NCBI RefSeq assembly: GCF_033971885.1
Contig: NZ_JALBUS010000012.1
Coordinates: 1-62,466 of the forward strand
Direction: 5' to 3'
DNA from: Absicoccus intestinalis
Lineage (GTDB): Bacteria; Bacillota_I; Bacilli_A; Erysipelotrichales; Erysipelotrichaceae
DNA: 62,466 nt
A program made the translations under genes and the position numbers. Each line of letters begins with the position of its first letter. Position 1 is the first letter of the stretch. Below the pieces are notes generated by a model. That model did not search any database. It was given only the letters and a program-made list of their open reading frames with translations, and had not been told where the DNA came from. Shown piece by piece: positions 1 to 7,430 of this stretch.

Positions 1-171
1 AATTTAGACTCCAATCTAGAATTTTTTAAAGTTCTTGGAGCAGCTCCAAAAACTCTAATTGAATTCACTAAAATTATCGGAGATTTATTGATGAATTGGA
101 ATCCACTGTTTTATCTGACGCTTACCAGAGAAGCTTATTTCAGATCCCCTGAAAACAAAAAAGTTGTATAA
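1..171 (+). pseudogene. 3' end of an unrecognised gene, cut by repeat copy 1
   Basis: An open frame enters from the left edge and stops with TAA at 169-171, giving 56 residues. The last part (TREAYFRSPEN) is translated from repeat copy 1, so the original C-terminus has probably been replaced by repeat sequence. The visible part (LEFFKVLGAAPKTLIEF) is not recognised. The next ORF starts 26 bp downstream with a good ribosome binding site. It is read as the tail of a gene fragment in a mosaic accessory region. Confidence 0.45.
122..156. repeat. Palindromic 36-bp-type repeat, copy 1 (diverged)
   Basis: The right half (GCTTATTTCAG, then CCCCTGAAAAC) matches copies 2-5 almost exactly. The left arm is degraded (TTACCAGAGAA instead of TTTTCAGAGGG). 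It lies inside the reading frame ending at 171 and supplies that frame's C-terminal codons. Confidence 0.7.
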
Positions 172-197
172 TTATTCTAAAGAATCGGAGGACTTTT

Positions 198-461
198 ATG
201 GTAGTCTTAAGAAATCTAAAAAGAAAGGATAATATTGTTGAATATGATTACTTTCCAGAAGATGCTGGTGATCGCGGCCATGTTGTTTATGACATAGATA
301 AAAAAGAGGTAATATCTAAAAAATTAGCTAAACGGGATACTGTGTATGATGGCTATACTAGATATTTCTTTTATTCGGTTCTTTGTTTAGAACGAGCTAT
401 TGAAACAAAAGACTATGTTAATGGTGGCTTTAAAGAAGAATATATAGCCATGTGGTCCTAA
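198..461 (+). CDS. Small hypothetical protein, 87 aa
   Basis: The ATG is preceded by GGAGG with 6-nt spacing, so this start is well supported. The protein is acidic, with an N-terminal strand-rich stretch (LKRKDNIVEYDYFPEDA) and a C-terminal predicted helix. There is no signal peptide or membrane segment. Similar small proteins occur in Firmicutes mobile elements, but I cannot name a family. It lies between repeat copies 1 and 2, 12 bp before a YjcQ-like fragment on the same strand, and may be its partner. Function unknown. Confidence 0.6.
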   Translation: MVVLRNLKRKDNIVEYDYFPEDAGDRGHVVYDIDKKEVISKKLAKRDTVYDGYTRYFFYSVLCLERAIETKDYVNGGFKEEYIAMWS

Positions 462-473
462 GGGTGATTAACT

Positions 474-668
474 ATGTCTGAGAGCATCAAACTGATCTAT
501 AGAGTACTCAATATCTTAGAGAAATCCATGGATTATTCAGAGATTGACGTTGATAGATTAAGTCCAGAAGCACTAAGGGCAAACTTAAATCGAAGAAATG
601 CAATTTTGGAGATGCTACTTAAAAAAGGATATATCAGTTTTCAGAGGGGCTTATTTCAGACCCTCTGA
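474..668 (+). pseudogene. YjcQ-like small protein, C-terminus replaced by repeat copy 2
   Basis: The first about 54 residues (IKLIYRVLNILEKSMDY, LSPEAL, AILEMLLKKGYI) look like the winged-helix-like start of the YjcQ family of small phage-associated proteins. After GYI the frame enters repeat copy 2 at 637 and ends with the repeat-derived residues SFQRGLFQTL and a TGA inside the repeat. YjcQ proteins usually continue well beyond this point, so the gene is probably truncated by the repeat. The family call rests on pattern memory, not a search. It follows the 87-aa ORF by 12 bp. Confidence 0.5.
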
Positions 669-672
669 AAGC
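637..672. repeat. Palindromic 36-bp repeat, copy 2
   Basis: This 36-bp unit starts GTTTTCAGAGGGG and ends ACCCTCTGAAAGC. Its ends form a nearly perfect inverted repeat (CTTTCAGAGGG against CCCTCTGAAAG). It truncates the YjcQ-like frame on its left, and a JAB-type protein fragment begins directly on its right. Confidence 0.85.
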
Positions 673-683
673 CTAGTGAAGAC

Positions 684-1004
684 ATGAAAAAAATGGTACT
701 TAACGCACCCCAAAGATCTGTAATAGCTCTTCACAATCATGCATCTAGCTCGGTGCCTAGTATGGCGGATATTAAGTCCGCCAGAAAGTATAAATACGGA
801 CTTATAATATGTCATAATGGTAGAATTTTTAAATATACAGTATCTCCTGATTTTAATTCTAGAGTGTCCGATGATTGCGATTTTTTATTTGCAAATTTAG
901 AAAAATATCTTTATGATGCAAGCGGAAAAGATATGACAATTCTTATTAATGAGAAGCTATATATGTTAAAGAAAAAAGGCATTGATTTTGAGGTGTTAAA
1001 ATGA
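684..1004 (+). pseudogene. C-terminal fragment of a JAB/MPN-domain protein
   Basis: The frame contains IALHNHASSSVPSMAD, which fits the metal-binding JAB/RadC-type motif H-x-H followed by S-x-x-D in the spacing seen in phage-associated JAB proteins. GLIICHNGRIFKYT is the following strand. There is no good ribosome binding site at the ATG. The frame stays open back to a TGA inside repeat copy 2, so this is most likely the tail of a larger protein (for example a phage head-morphogenesis or toxin-like protein) joined to the repeat. Its TGA overlaps the next ATG (ATGA at 1001), indicating translational coupling to the 62-aa ORF. Confidence 0.5.
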
Positions 1005-1189
1005 TTACATTAGAAAGCATTACAAAAAAATTAGGGTTCGATCCATCAAATGAAAAAGAAGCAAGAGAGTATTTGCATAAGCATTGTCCTATGTCTACTG
1101 ATGCAAATCCTAGCCCCTGGAAAAAATTAGATCTTGATGAATTTGATTGGCTGAAAAAGCATCATATGGTTGATTGGATTGGAAAATAA
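1001..1189 (+). CDS. Small hypothetical protein, 62 aa, coupled to the JAB fragment
   Basis: The start codon overlaps the stop of the JAB-domain fragment as ATGA. The protein (MITLESITKKLGFDP, then SPWKKLDLDEFDWLKKHH) is soluble and charged with no membrane segment. The layout, a small ORF coupled to the 3' end of a longer gene, is the same as in the fragment at 7248-7430. A downstream immunity or accessory gene is possible, but no family is recognised. It ends 26 bp before repeat copy 3. Confidence 0.55.
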   Translation: MITLESITKKLGFDPSNEKEAREYLHKHCPMSTDANPSPWKKLDLDEFDWLKKHHMVDWIGK

Positions 1190-1215
1190 AGTAAGAAAAT
1201 ACCCAAGTTCGTAAA

Positions 1216-1251
1216 GTTTTCAGAGGGGCTTATTTCAGACCCCCTGAAAGC
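1216..1251. repeat. Palindromic 36-bp repeat, copy 3
   Basis: It starts GTTTTCAGAGGGGC and ends CCCCCTGAAAGC, differing from copy 2 at one position. It separates the 62-aa ORF on the left from the truncated XRE regulator, read in the opposite direction, on the right. Confidence 0.85.
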
Positions 1252-1338
1252 GGCAATATGATGTTGCTCCATTACTCTCAATTATATTAGCGACATTGCA
1301 AAACACATTGAACTGGAATTTGTGTGGGGCACAATATC

Positions 1339-1875
1339 CTATCGACCTGCCTTAGCTTGCTTATATAGCAAAACGCCTTTGATAAGCAATAACAGGAACG
1401 TTACTGTTATCGCATACGGCTCTCTCGTCATCGTCAAAAACAAAACAGCAATTATACTGAGTCCTACAGAGATGAATGTAACCGCTTTTTTGTCCTTTTC
1501 AAATTTGAAATAGACCATTAGTATTTTCACAATTCCGGTAATCGTCAAGCCGATAAACAATGCCCAAATGATTCTGATTATGAAAGCATTGCCATCTACA
1601 TACCCAAAGAGATTTACCGAATAAATATGTCCATTGACCGGTTTGGGATACATCGGAAGAAATATCAGCATCAGCGAAAACAAGTCAACAAACCCCAATA
1701 ACAAATCACATACACGATTGAGATTTGATTTGTTCTCTTTTTCTGCTATGAAAATCAATTGTTCTCCAGATAACAAATCATCAATTGATACAGAAAAATA
1801 GCTGGATATTAGCTTTAAGCTGGGTGCCAGGATGATGTTAGAGGTTATGGAAAAATAACAAAATATAGGGTACAC
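1339..1875 (-). pseudogene. XRE-family membrane regulator lacking its N-terminal HTH
   Basis: The frame carries PSLKLISSYFSVSIDDLLSGE, the C-terminal end of an XRE helix-turn-helix domain (normally lists, then SVSIDELLSGE). About four hydrophobic segments follow, as in XRE regulators with membrane C-termini. The preceding part, about 40 residues of DNA-binding helices, is absent and replaced by MYPIFCYFSITSN. The frame begins 17 bp after the stop of the 375-aa gene, so a deletion or recombination there probably removed the 5' end. It would not bind DNA normally. Family call good; pseudogene status inferred. Confidence 0.6.
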
Positions 1876-1892
1876 GATCAGCCGGGCAGTTT

Positions 1893-3020
1893 TTAATTGC
1901 TCGGCTGATTTTCTGCCAAAACAACACTATCTTCTTTACTCAGAAAGTCATAGAATTTTTCCAACTCATCAATTACCAATTGGCCAATTGAATGTCCTAA
2001 GAAATTGCTCTCATTAATATTATGTACGGTTAGAGTGCTGATCAGCTTTTCATTAAAGTTATACATCCGGTTCTTTTTTAAAAACTCTTCTAAGCAAACC
2101 TCTCCAAGCCTATCCTTATCACAAAGATGATGAACAGCAAAAGCCACACTCATTTTGAATCGAAGTAATGTTATTTGCTCTATATCTGACATACTTTCCG
2201 ACAACAAAGAAATATAATGAAGCGAAACAGGATATCTAATATATGGAATACACCCATATTCTACGCATGACACAATAACATCTATCGCTTGTTGTATACA
2301 TCCAAATACAAGTATAAAGAAATTATACGAGTCTGATTTATTCGCATCAATCATGTATTGTGTCTGTGATGATGCTATTCTAAATCGCTCTTCCAACGGA
2401 AGTGTGGAATCATCATCTTCGGAAAACATTATCAATCTTCCAATGTCTTCACGAGCAAAGCGAACAATATCTTCGATACTGTTACACTTTACAAAATAGT
2501 CATTTAGACTATTGATTCCATTAAAAAGACTTATGAATGCTTGTTCACCAGCCTTATAGAGTGAATTATGGTCATTTGACTGGTTAAGAAGCCTCAATGG
2601 CAATATGAGAATTTCTTCACGAATATTTTCTAACAGCTTCAGATTATCTTCCGCCGTCACTCCAATTTGCTTATACAGAAATTCTGCATCTTTTCCTTCT
2701 GGCATTTTGGTTTGCATTGTTGAATATCTGATCAATGGATCATCAAGAACATGCTTTTCTCCAATTATCAAAAAGGGTAAATGCTCATTATCATCAAAAT
2801 CCATATAGGTTGCGGCCGTAAATACATAACTGTTTTTACCCGGAAACCAAGACTTTAGATATAGTTGTACTTCCTCAATATGACGAAGCCAAAACAGATT
2901 GATTTCATCTAACGCTTCCGGAGCATGGTGGCTTTTTAATTTCGGCAACAAAGCTGCGAGTAGTGTCTTATATTCAGATTGGATCAATTGAATTTTATTC
3001 AATAATAGGTTTGATTTCAA
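1893..3020 (-). CDS. Unknown protein, 375 aa, last gene of an unrecognised operon
   Basis: This is a soluble, mostly helical protein with no signal peptide or obvious membrane segment. The chosen start is TTG at 3020, which lies 26 bp inside the 3' end of the upstream gene with GAGG about 9 nt before it, pointing to translational coupling. Visible stretches such as LFWLRHIEEVQLYLKSWFPG and FLGHSIGQLVIDELEKFYD match no family I can name. The tight overlap with the DUF5677-like gene suggests the two products act together. Function unknown; a phage-defence or stress role is only a guess from the island context. Confidence 0.6.
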   Translation of the reverse strand: MKSNLLLNKIQLIQSEYKTLLAALLPKLKSHHAPEALDEINLFWLRHIEEVQLYLKSWFPGKNSYVFTAATYMDFDDNEHLPFLIIGEKHVLDDPLIRYSTMQTKMPEGKDAEFLYKQIGVTAEDNLKLLENIREEILILPLRLLNQSNDHNSLYKAGEQAFISLFNGINSLNDYFVKCNSIEDIVRFAREDIGRLIMFSEDDDSTLPLEERFRIASSQTQYMIDANKSDSYNFFILVFGCIQQAIDVIVSCVEYGCIPYIRYPVSLHYISLLSESMSDIEQITLLRFKMSVAFAVHHLCDKDRLGEVCLEEFLKKNRMYNFNEKLISTLTVHNINESNFLGHSIGQLVIDELEKFYDFLSKEDSVVLAENQPSN

Positions 3021-4470
3021 AATTTACTACCTCATTTAACAACTGTTCTGGGATACCATAAAGCTCGTTCAAAAAAGATATGGTTTTGTTCATAACCATA
3101 ACACAATCTGGTAAAACTGTTTTCAACCTTGTTTGATCATCAATATCCGGGACACAATGATATTTGTGCGCCGGATTGTTACATTTCAACAGGGAAGATT
3201 CACGAATGGCTCCCCACAATCCATGTTCAAAAGAAGAATCGTAGTCATAATATAGGCCATAAAGATTTTTTTCATCAACACTTTCTGCCTTGATCCTTAT
3301 GTTTTGCTTATCGAAGTATTTGGTGTCCATATCAATGAATTCTTCATCTTTGAATTCATTAACTAACGCTTCGACAAATTTTTCATCAAAGTGCGATTCG
3401 TCTGAAACGCCACTTTCTCTATGCCTTGCTAAAACCAACTTATACAAGCCAATGCCGTACAGCTGGTAATCACGCCATATATTATCGTGAGACGTTTCGT
3501 TTTTAACGAGATATTTCATCATAATATAGTCTTCTATCAGGACACGTACACAACTTCTACCCGAGATAGAATTAAACAATTGATGCTCATAAATCTCTTT
3601 TAGCCGCTTATACGAATATGTAGCAATGCCAAGTAAAACACTCATTTTTTCGTCAAGCGGATTAGTTGTTATAAATAATTCTGAAAGATACGCAAAAACT
3701 TCATACAGTTTTTCCATATATGCAGTAATATTTCTTTTTTCCTCTGGAAATTCAATAGCAAATACACTGCAATCTGTCATTTCGCTTACACACCTCCAAA
3801 ATTCCTTTAAATATATAGAGTCAACTTTCTCAAAAGTCAAAATCATCATCTCAAGAGAACGTACCGAGGGACGAGCCATTCGCATTATTTCATCAGTGTG
3901 TTGAGATGTTGGATAAACAGCCAACAAATCCACCTGCTCTTTTAGAAGATGCACTTTTCCCGAAAGCAAATTGAAATAGAGGGCCACAAACCTAATATCA
4001 GTTGATTCATCGGATTGATGATCCATTATGTCACGCATTGTTTGAATTAGCGATTCGCACCTATCCTCAACGCTCTGATCGGAACAGTAAAAACACTCAG
4101 CAAAAATAGGTGCCTTGCTTGCCGTAAGGAAAATAGTTAATGGTACAAGTGCTTCTTTAGCCCCGATGTCAATGATGTAATCAAAAAATCTCTTTTGAAT
4201 ATCTATGTTAAGTTTTAGTATCTGAGACAATCGTGCGGTATATAGATTGGGAGCCAATTTATGTAATGTAGAAATAATTCCATAAGACTTTTTCAGTCCT
4301 TCATCTCGTCCGTAATATTTCAAAATTAAGCCAATCCAAAGATACTCTGGCATACGACCATAGGTCCATGACTTCTCGTCTTCAAGTTCATGCATCAATG
4401 GCAATGTATTTATTGGAGCTATAAATTTTCCCTTTTTAAAGGTATGCTCAGATAATTTGCTATGTCTCAT
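2995..4470 (-). CDS. DUF5677-like protein, 491 aa
   Basis: The C-terminal half resembles DUF5677: a helical region with SGRSCVRVLIEDYIMMKYL, then a Tyr/Asp-rich loop (YGLYYDYDSSFEHGLWGA) and a conserved-looking HKYHCVPD segment. The first about 250 residues are an unrecognised helical region beginning MRHSKLSEHTFKKGKFIAPI. It is soluble with no signal peptide. The gene starts 6 bp after the 106-aa ORF and overlaps the 375-aa ORF by 26 bp, forming a three-gene unit. DUF5677 has no assigned biochemical role that I can state. The domain call is from residue pattern and is moderate. Confidence 0.55.
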   Translation of the reverse strand: MRHSKLSEHTFKKGKFIAPINTLPLMHELEDEKSWTYGRMPEYLWIGLILKYYGRDEGLKKSYGIISTLHKLAPNLYTARLSQILKLNIDIQKRFFDYIIDIGAKEALVPLTIFLTASKAPIFAECFYCSDQSVEDRCESLIQTMRDIMDHQSDESTDIRFVALYFNLLSGKVHLLKEQVDLLAVYPTSQHTDEIMRMARPSVRSLEMMILTFEKVDSIYLKEFWRCVSEMTDCSVFAIEFPEEKRNITAYMEKLYEVFAYLSELFITTNPLDEKMSVLLGIATYSYKRLKEIYEHQLFNSISGRSCVRVLIEDYIMMKYLVKNETSHDNIWRDYQLYGIGLYKLVLARHRESGVSDESHFDEKFVEALVNEFKDEEFIDMDTKYFDKQNIRIKAESVDEKNLYGLYYDYDSSFEHGLWGAIRESSLLKCNNPAHKYHCVPDIDDQTRLKTVLPDCVMVMNKTISFLNELYGIPEQLLNEVVNFEIKPIIE

Positions 4471-4476
4471 TGCCTT

Positions 4477-4797
4477 TTACCTTTCATCTTGACTGCTACC
4501 GATTTTTACATCGGTTGTCCTAAAAATTAGCGGAAGCACCTCAAAGAAAAGCGCTACCCCTTCCGGTCTGAAATCCAGCTGAATCTCCCAGAATTCAACG
4601 CCTGCCTTCGCAGCATTCCTGAAGGTTTGTGACACCTCCTCATAGTGCGTTGACCTCAGACATTCCTTCTTTTCTGTTATACGATACTGGAAAACCTGCA
4701 GAAAAACAGCCTTCTCATGATCCTTAAGTGATCCAGCAAGATCGTTAAGGTGCTTTACCATCCTGTCAGTTGATGAAAACGGCTTGGCACGAGTCAA
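4477..4797 (-). CDS. Hypothetical protein, 106 aa, first gene of the unknown operon
   Basis: The best start is TTG at 4797. An in-frame TGA lies a few codons upstream and there is no strong ribosome binding site, so the gene may be 5'-truncated. The product is soluble and helical, with a C-terminal hydrophobic strand-like part (GVALFFEVLPLIF). No family recognised. It ends 6 bp before the DUF5677-like gene and is probably co-transcribed with it. The 70 bp between it and the XRE-AbrB gene hold no obvious promoter. Confidence 0.45.
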   Translation of the reverse strand: MTRAKPFSSTDRMVKHLNDLAGSLKDHEKAVFLQVFQYRITEKKECLRSTHYEEVSQTFRNAAKAGVEFWEIQLDFRPEGVALFFEVLPLIFRTTDVKIGSSQDER

Positions 4798-4867
4798 CGA
4801 AATAGATAATCATTCCCTGCGCCTGTTCACATAAACGCGGTCAGGAACATATCCATTGCCTCGTTAT

Positions 4868-5299
4868 CTATTCCTGTACTACCGTTCCGTTCCTGACTGC
4901 ATTGGCAAAGGCTAAGATGCTTTCTGATTTCATGATAGCAAGTCCTTGTCTTTCATCGCCAAGTACCACCAACTGATCTCCAGGTGAAATCTCAAATATC
5001 TTTCTTGCTTTAGCAGGAATCACAATCTGCCCTTTATCACCTACAGTTACCATTCCGAAGAGATGTTTCCCTTTTGGTGGAAGCGGCATACCCATGCTAT
5101 CCTCCGATTTATAATTGGCCAGATCATCAAGCGACACTTCAAATATTTCCGCAAGTTTTTTACACTTGTCCAAATCAGGAACAGTTTCTCCGGTTTCCCA
5201 CTTTGCTACAGACTGCCGGGAAACGCCAACTATATCAGCTATATCTTCCTGCGTCATGTTTTTCATTTTTCTAAGTGTTATCAGATTGTCATGAAACAT
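4868..5299 (-). CDS. XRE HTH / SpoVT-AbrB domain regulator, 143 aa
   Basis: Residues 1-60 form a Cro/C1-type helix-turn-helix (MTQEDIADIVGVSRQSVAKW) ending in the usual VSLDDL. Residues about 80-125 form a swapped-hairpin AbrB/SpoVT domain (VTVGDKGQIVIPAKARK, then ISPGDQLVVLGD). Both are DNA-binding folds, so this is a two-domain transcription factor. Its ATG overlaps the last 11 bp of the acyltransferase gene, so the pair is one operon. The natural reading is a regulator controlling its own operon and the membrane acyltransferase. Domain calls strong; target unknown. Confidence 0.85.
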   Translation of the reverse strand: MFHDNLITLRKMKNMTQEDIADIVGVSRQSVAKWETGETVPDLDKCKKLAEIFEVSLDDLANYKSEDSMGMPLPPKGKHLFGMVTVGDKGQIVIPAKARKIFEISPGDQLVVLGDERQGLAIMKSESILAFANAVRNGTVVQE

Positions 5300-6377
5300 C
5301 GTTTTTTCTCTCTTTCTTTATTCCGAGCACCGCCCATCTGAAGAATGGTATTCTGGAGATTACGGCATTCAAGGCATATGCCACCACAAAGCCTGCAATC
5401 AAGCTGATAATATAAATCATAGTTGTCGGAAGATTACCTGGTTTTCCAAGAAGCAGGGCTGTTGTTGATATCCCAAGGTAATGAAATACATATAACCCAA
5501 AATTGTTTTTACTCATCCATATCGTAAAAGCGTTTTGCTTATCAGCACACTTTGCTGCACCGCTAAGAATCGCCATGCTTGCCAACCATCCGAAAACTGT
5601 AAACAGGATCGATCTGTTGATAGGGGCTTCCGCATAGTTGTCACCAAAGTACATGATGCAGAAGGCTGTTCCAACACCTACACCAAGAACAAGCAGCAAT
5701 ACAAAATATTTTTTCAGTGTCGCAATTACCTCATCATGTGAAAACACAAAGTAGCCAAGCAAGAAAGCAGCTCCGTAATATCCAAACCGATAAACCACAA
5801 CAACCGGCGTGTTAAGAATCTGCGCTACTCCCCATATTACAAGAGCCATCAAAAATATCGCTATGAGGTTAGCCTTTCCACCCAATTTCCACAGCCTGTC
5901 CTTATCTATTTTTCTGACGAGAAGAAGAACCATCGAAAATAGCCAAAGCAGCTGTATGTACCACAGAACTCCCGTTCCGCTTAACACCATAATGAAATAC
6001 TTGATTACGGCAGGTACTTCGTGCATGGAATCAAAAGCGTCGCTTATTGACATGCTGACATATCCCTGGATGAACTGAAACGCAAATAGTCCTACGGTAG
6101 AGGGAATAAGCAGCTTCCTTGTCCTGTTTTTCGCAAATTCCTTTGCGGTGTGACTGTCCAGATAATATCTGGAGCATATTCCCGATACAAGGAATAACAG
6201 AAGCATAAACCATGGATAGACCGCATATAGGAAAATGTCATAATACTGCATATCAAGAGAAGTAATCTTTCCAACTCCTCCGAGAATGCCTTCGCCATTA
6301 TACATGTAAATCACATGATAAATGACAACCAAAACTACAGTTACCCATCTGATATTGTCTAAGTAGTATTTTCTCAT
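5289..6377 (-). CDS. Acyltransferase 3 family membrane protein, 362 aa
   Basis: This is a polytopic membrane protein with about ten hydrophobic segments, typical of the Acyl_transf_3 (OafA/NodX) family. The N-terminal RKYYLDNIRWVTVVLVVIYH carries the conserved Arg and His of that family. Such enzymes transfer acyl groups to extracytoplasmic sugars or other surface molecules; the substrate here is unknown. ATG at 6377 has AAGGTGAG 6 nt upstream. It overlaps the downstream XRE-AbrB regulator by 11 bp. Its position in the accessory island suggests an acquired surface-modification module. Confidence 0.8.
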   Translation of the reverse strand: MRKYYLDNIRWVTVVLVVIYHVIYMYNGEGILGGVGKITSLDMQYYDIFLYAVYPWFMLLLFLVSGICSRYYLDSHTAKEFAKNRTRKLLIPSTVGLFAFQFIQGYVSMSISDAFDSMHEVPAVIKYFIMVLSGTGVLWYIQLLWLFSMVLLLVRKIDKDRLWKLGGKANLIAIFLMALVIWGVAQILNTPVVVVYRFGYYGAAFLLGYFVFSHDEVIATLKKYFVLLLVLGVGVGTAFCIMYFGDNYAEAPINRSILFTVFGWLASMAILSGAAKCADKQNAFTIWMSKNNFGLYVFHYLGISTTALLLGKPGNLPTTMIYIISLIAGFVVAYALNAVISRIPFFRWAVLGIKKERKNDVS

Positions 6378-6408
6378 GTATTTCTCACCTTTGCAATTTA
6401 TTTTAACA

Positions 6409-6570
6409 TTATTTTAATTGCAAGGCATACCCATGTCTATCAACCAAACCGAACATATATATCTCTGAAATGTTAAAACTGGTTGCGAAATCTAAAATTT
6501 CTTCAGCACAAAGCTCACCTCCCACAACCTCCCTTAGCTTGTATCCCTGACCAGCTTCACTTGATATCCG
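6409..6570 (-). pseudogene. Unrecognised C-terminal gene remnant
   Basis: A short open frame of about 53 codons without a credible start reads GYKLREVVGGELCAEEIL, then EIYMFGLVDRHGYALQLK and TAA. In-frame stops lie just upstream. It looks like the tail of a real protein left by deletion, but I cannot name the family. It ends 31 bp upstream of the acyltransferase start. Confidence 0.3.
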
Positions 6571-7139
6571 TCAATATATTTCCGCAGATATTCTTGATGC
6601 CGTTCAACATGGCATTGAACGCATCACTCCGCTGCCGCCGCTTTCTTTCTCTTCATCAATAAACTCATAGTCTCGACCAACCCCAAATAGTAAAATCGTT
6701 GACTCGTTTTCTGAAATAGTAAAATCGTAGCCACGCCACTGCTCCTGACCAGTTCCCTCAGACATAAAAAGAGGGCTTCCATCACACCGAGCACGTTCTG
6801 CTCCCGGTGACGGAAACCCCAGTAAATCAGGCTTTTTCAGCCCTTTTTCTTCAAGAATGTGTTAGTAGACAGACGGTCTCGATGTGCCTGGAGACACCGA
6901 TATGAATGTCGGGGCTCCGTCTGAAATTGTCCGTTATTTTGATTCCAACTAAAATTATCGACCAGATTACAGGCTTATTCTATCACAAAGGGAACGCCAC
7001 TGCCTCCAGATACAAACCCTTTAGCACCTCAATAAATTCATTCACTCCGTCTCTCGCATCATTCTTATGTGTGCACAAAACACAGGAAAAACTTTCTCTG
7101 CAGTCGAACGGTGTCCAAGCAAACTGCCCACTATGATCA
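6571..7139. other. Gene-poor, degenerate stretch
   Basis: No intact gene is visible here. Short minus-strand open fragments (for example ERHQEYLRKYIDGYQVKL and DGVNEFIEVLKGLYLEAVAF) suggest broken mobile-element genes, but they are too short to assign. A compact palindromic element at 6870-6923 is listed separately. The stretch ends at repeat copy 4. Confidence 0.4.
6870..6923. other. Compact three-stem palindromic element
   Basis: An outer 7-bp inverted repeat (CAGACGG at 6870-6876, CCGTCTG at 6917-6923) encloses two small hairpins (TCTC/GAGA and CCGA/TCGG). This would give a three-way junction in single-stranded DNA or RNA. It lies in otherwise degenerate sequence. It could be a mobile-element end or an RNA structure; no known family is recognised. 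Confidence 0.35.
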
Positions 7140-7175
7140 GTTTTCAGAGGGGCTTATTTCAGGACCCCTGAAAAC
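7140..7175. repeat. Palindromic 36-bp repeat, copy 4
   Basis: It starts GTTTTCAGAGGGGC and ends GGACCCCTGAAAAC, identical over all 36 bp to copy 5. The two exact copies are separated by 308 bp that contain the small ORF at 7248-7430. Confidence 0.88.
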
Positions 7176-7247
7176 CAAAAGTATTATCATATTTGATCGT
7201 GATATGTATCATGTTCAATTCCTTTCTTGTACTAAAAAAGCACGATA

Positions 7248-7430
7248 TCAATCGTGCTTCCTTGCTTTGCTTTTTTTGTACTGTTCCGGGAATGTATAAT
7301 AGTTATATTTGTCCATAGCATTCTTTAAGTCGTTCGGACAATCCTTTGTAGGAATATACATTTCTCCAATTTCATGAGTATAAAATTCATCGTGACCAAC
7401 AAATTTCATATAATTGCGATCAATCCTCAT
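7248..7430 (-). CDS. Small hypothetical protein, 60 aa, between repeat copies 4 and 5
   Basis: Its ATG overlaps the stop of the upstream frame (ATGA at 7427-7430), the same coupled layout as the ORF at 1001. The product (MRIDRNYMKFVGHDEFYTHE, then a Lys/Arg-rich tail) is soluble and basic. No family is recognised. The upstream 17 codons (NSNFVKYIIDEAGVKL and stop) are not Cas1 sequence; they look like the tail of a different gene fused to the truncated cas1 through repeat copy 5. Function unknown. Confidence 0.5.
   Translation of the reverse strand: MRIDRNYMKFVGHDEFYTHEIGEMYIPTKDCPNDLKNAMDKYNYYTFPEQYKKSKARKHD

Noticed and set aside
1322..1513. Plus-strand 63-codon ORF
   Set aside because: It lies opposite the truncated XRE membrane protein, has no ribosome binding site and reads as a shadow frame.
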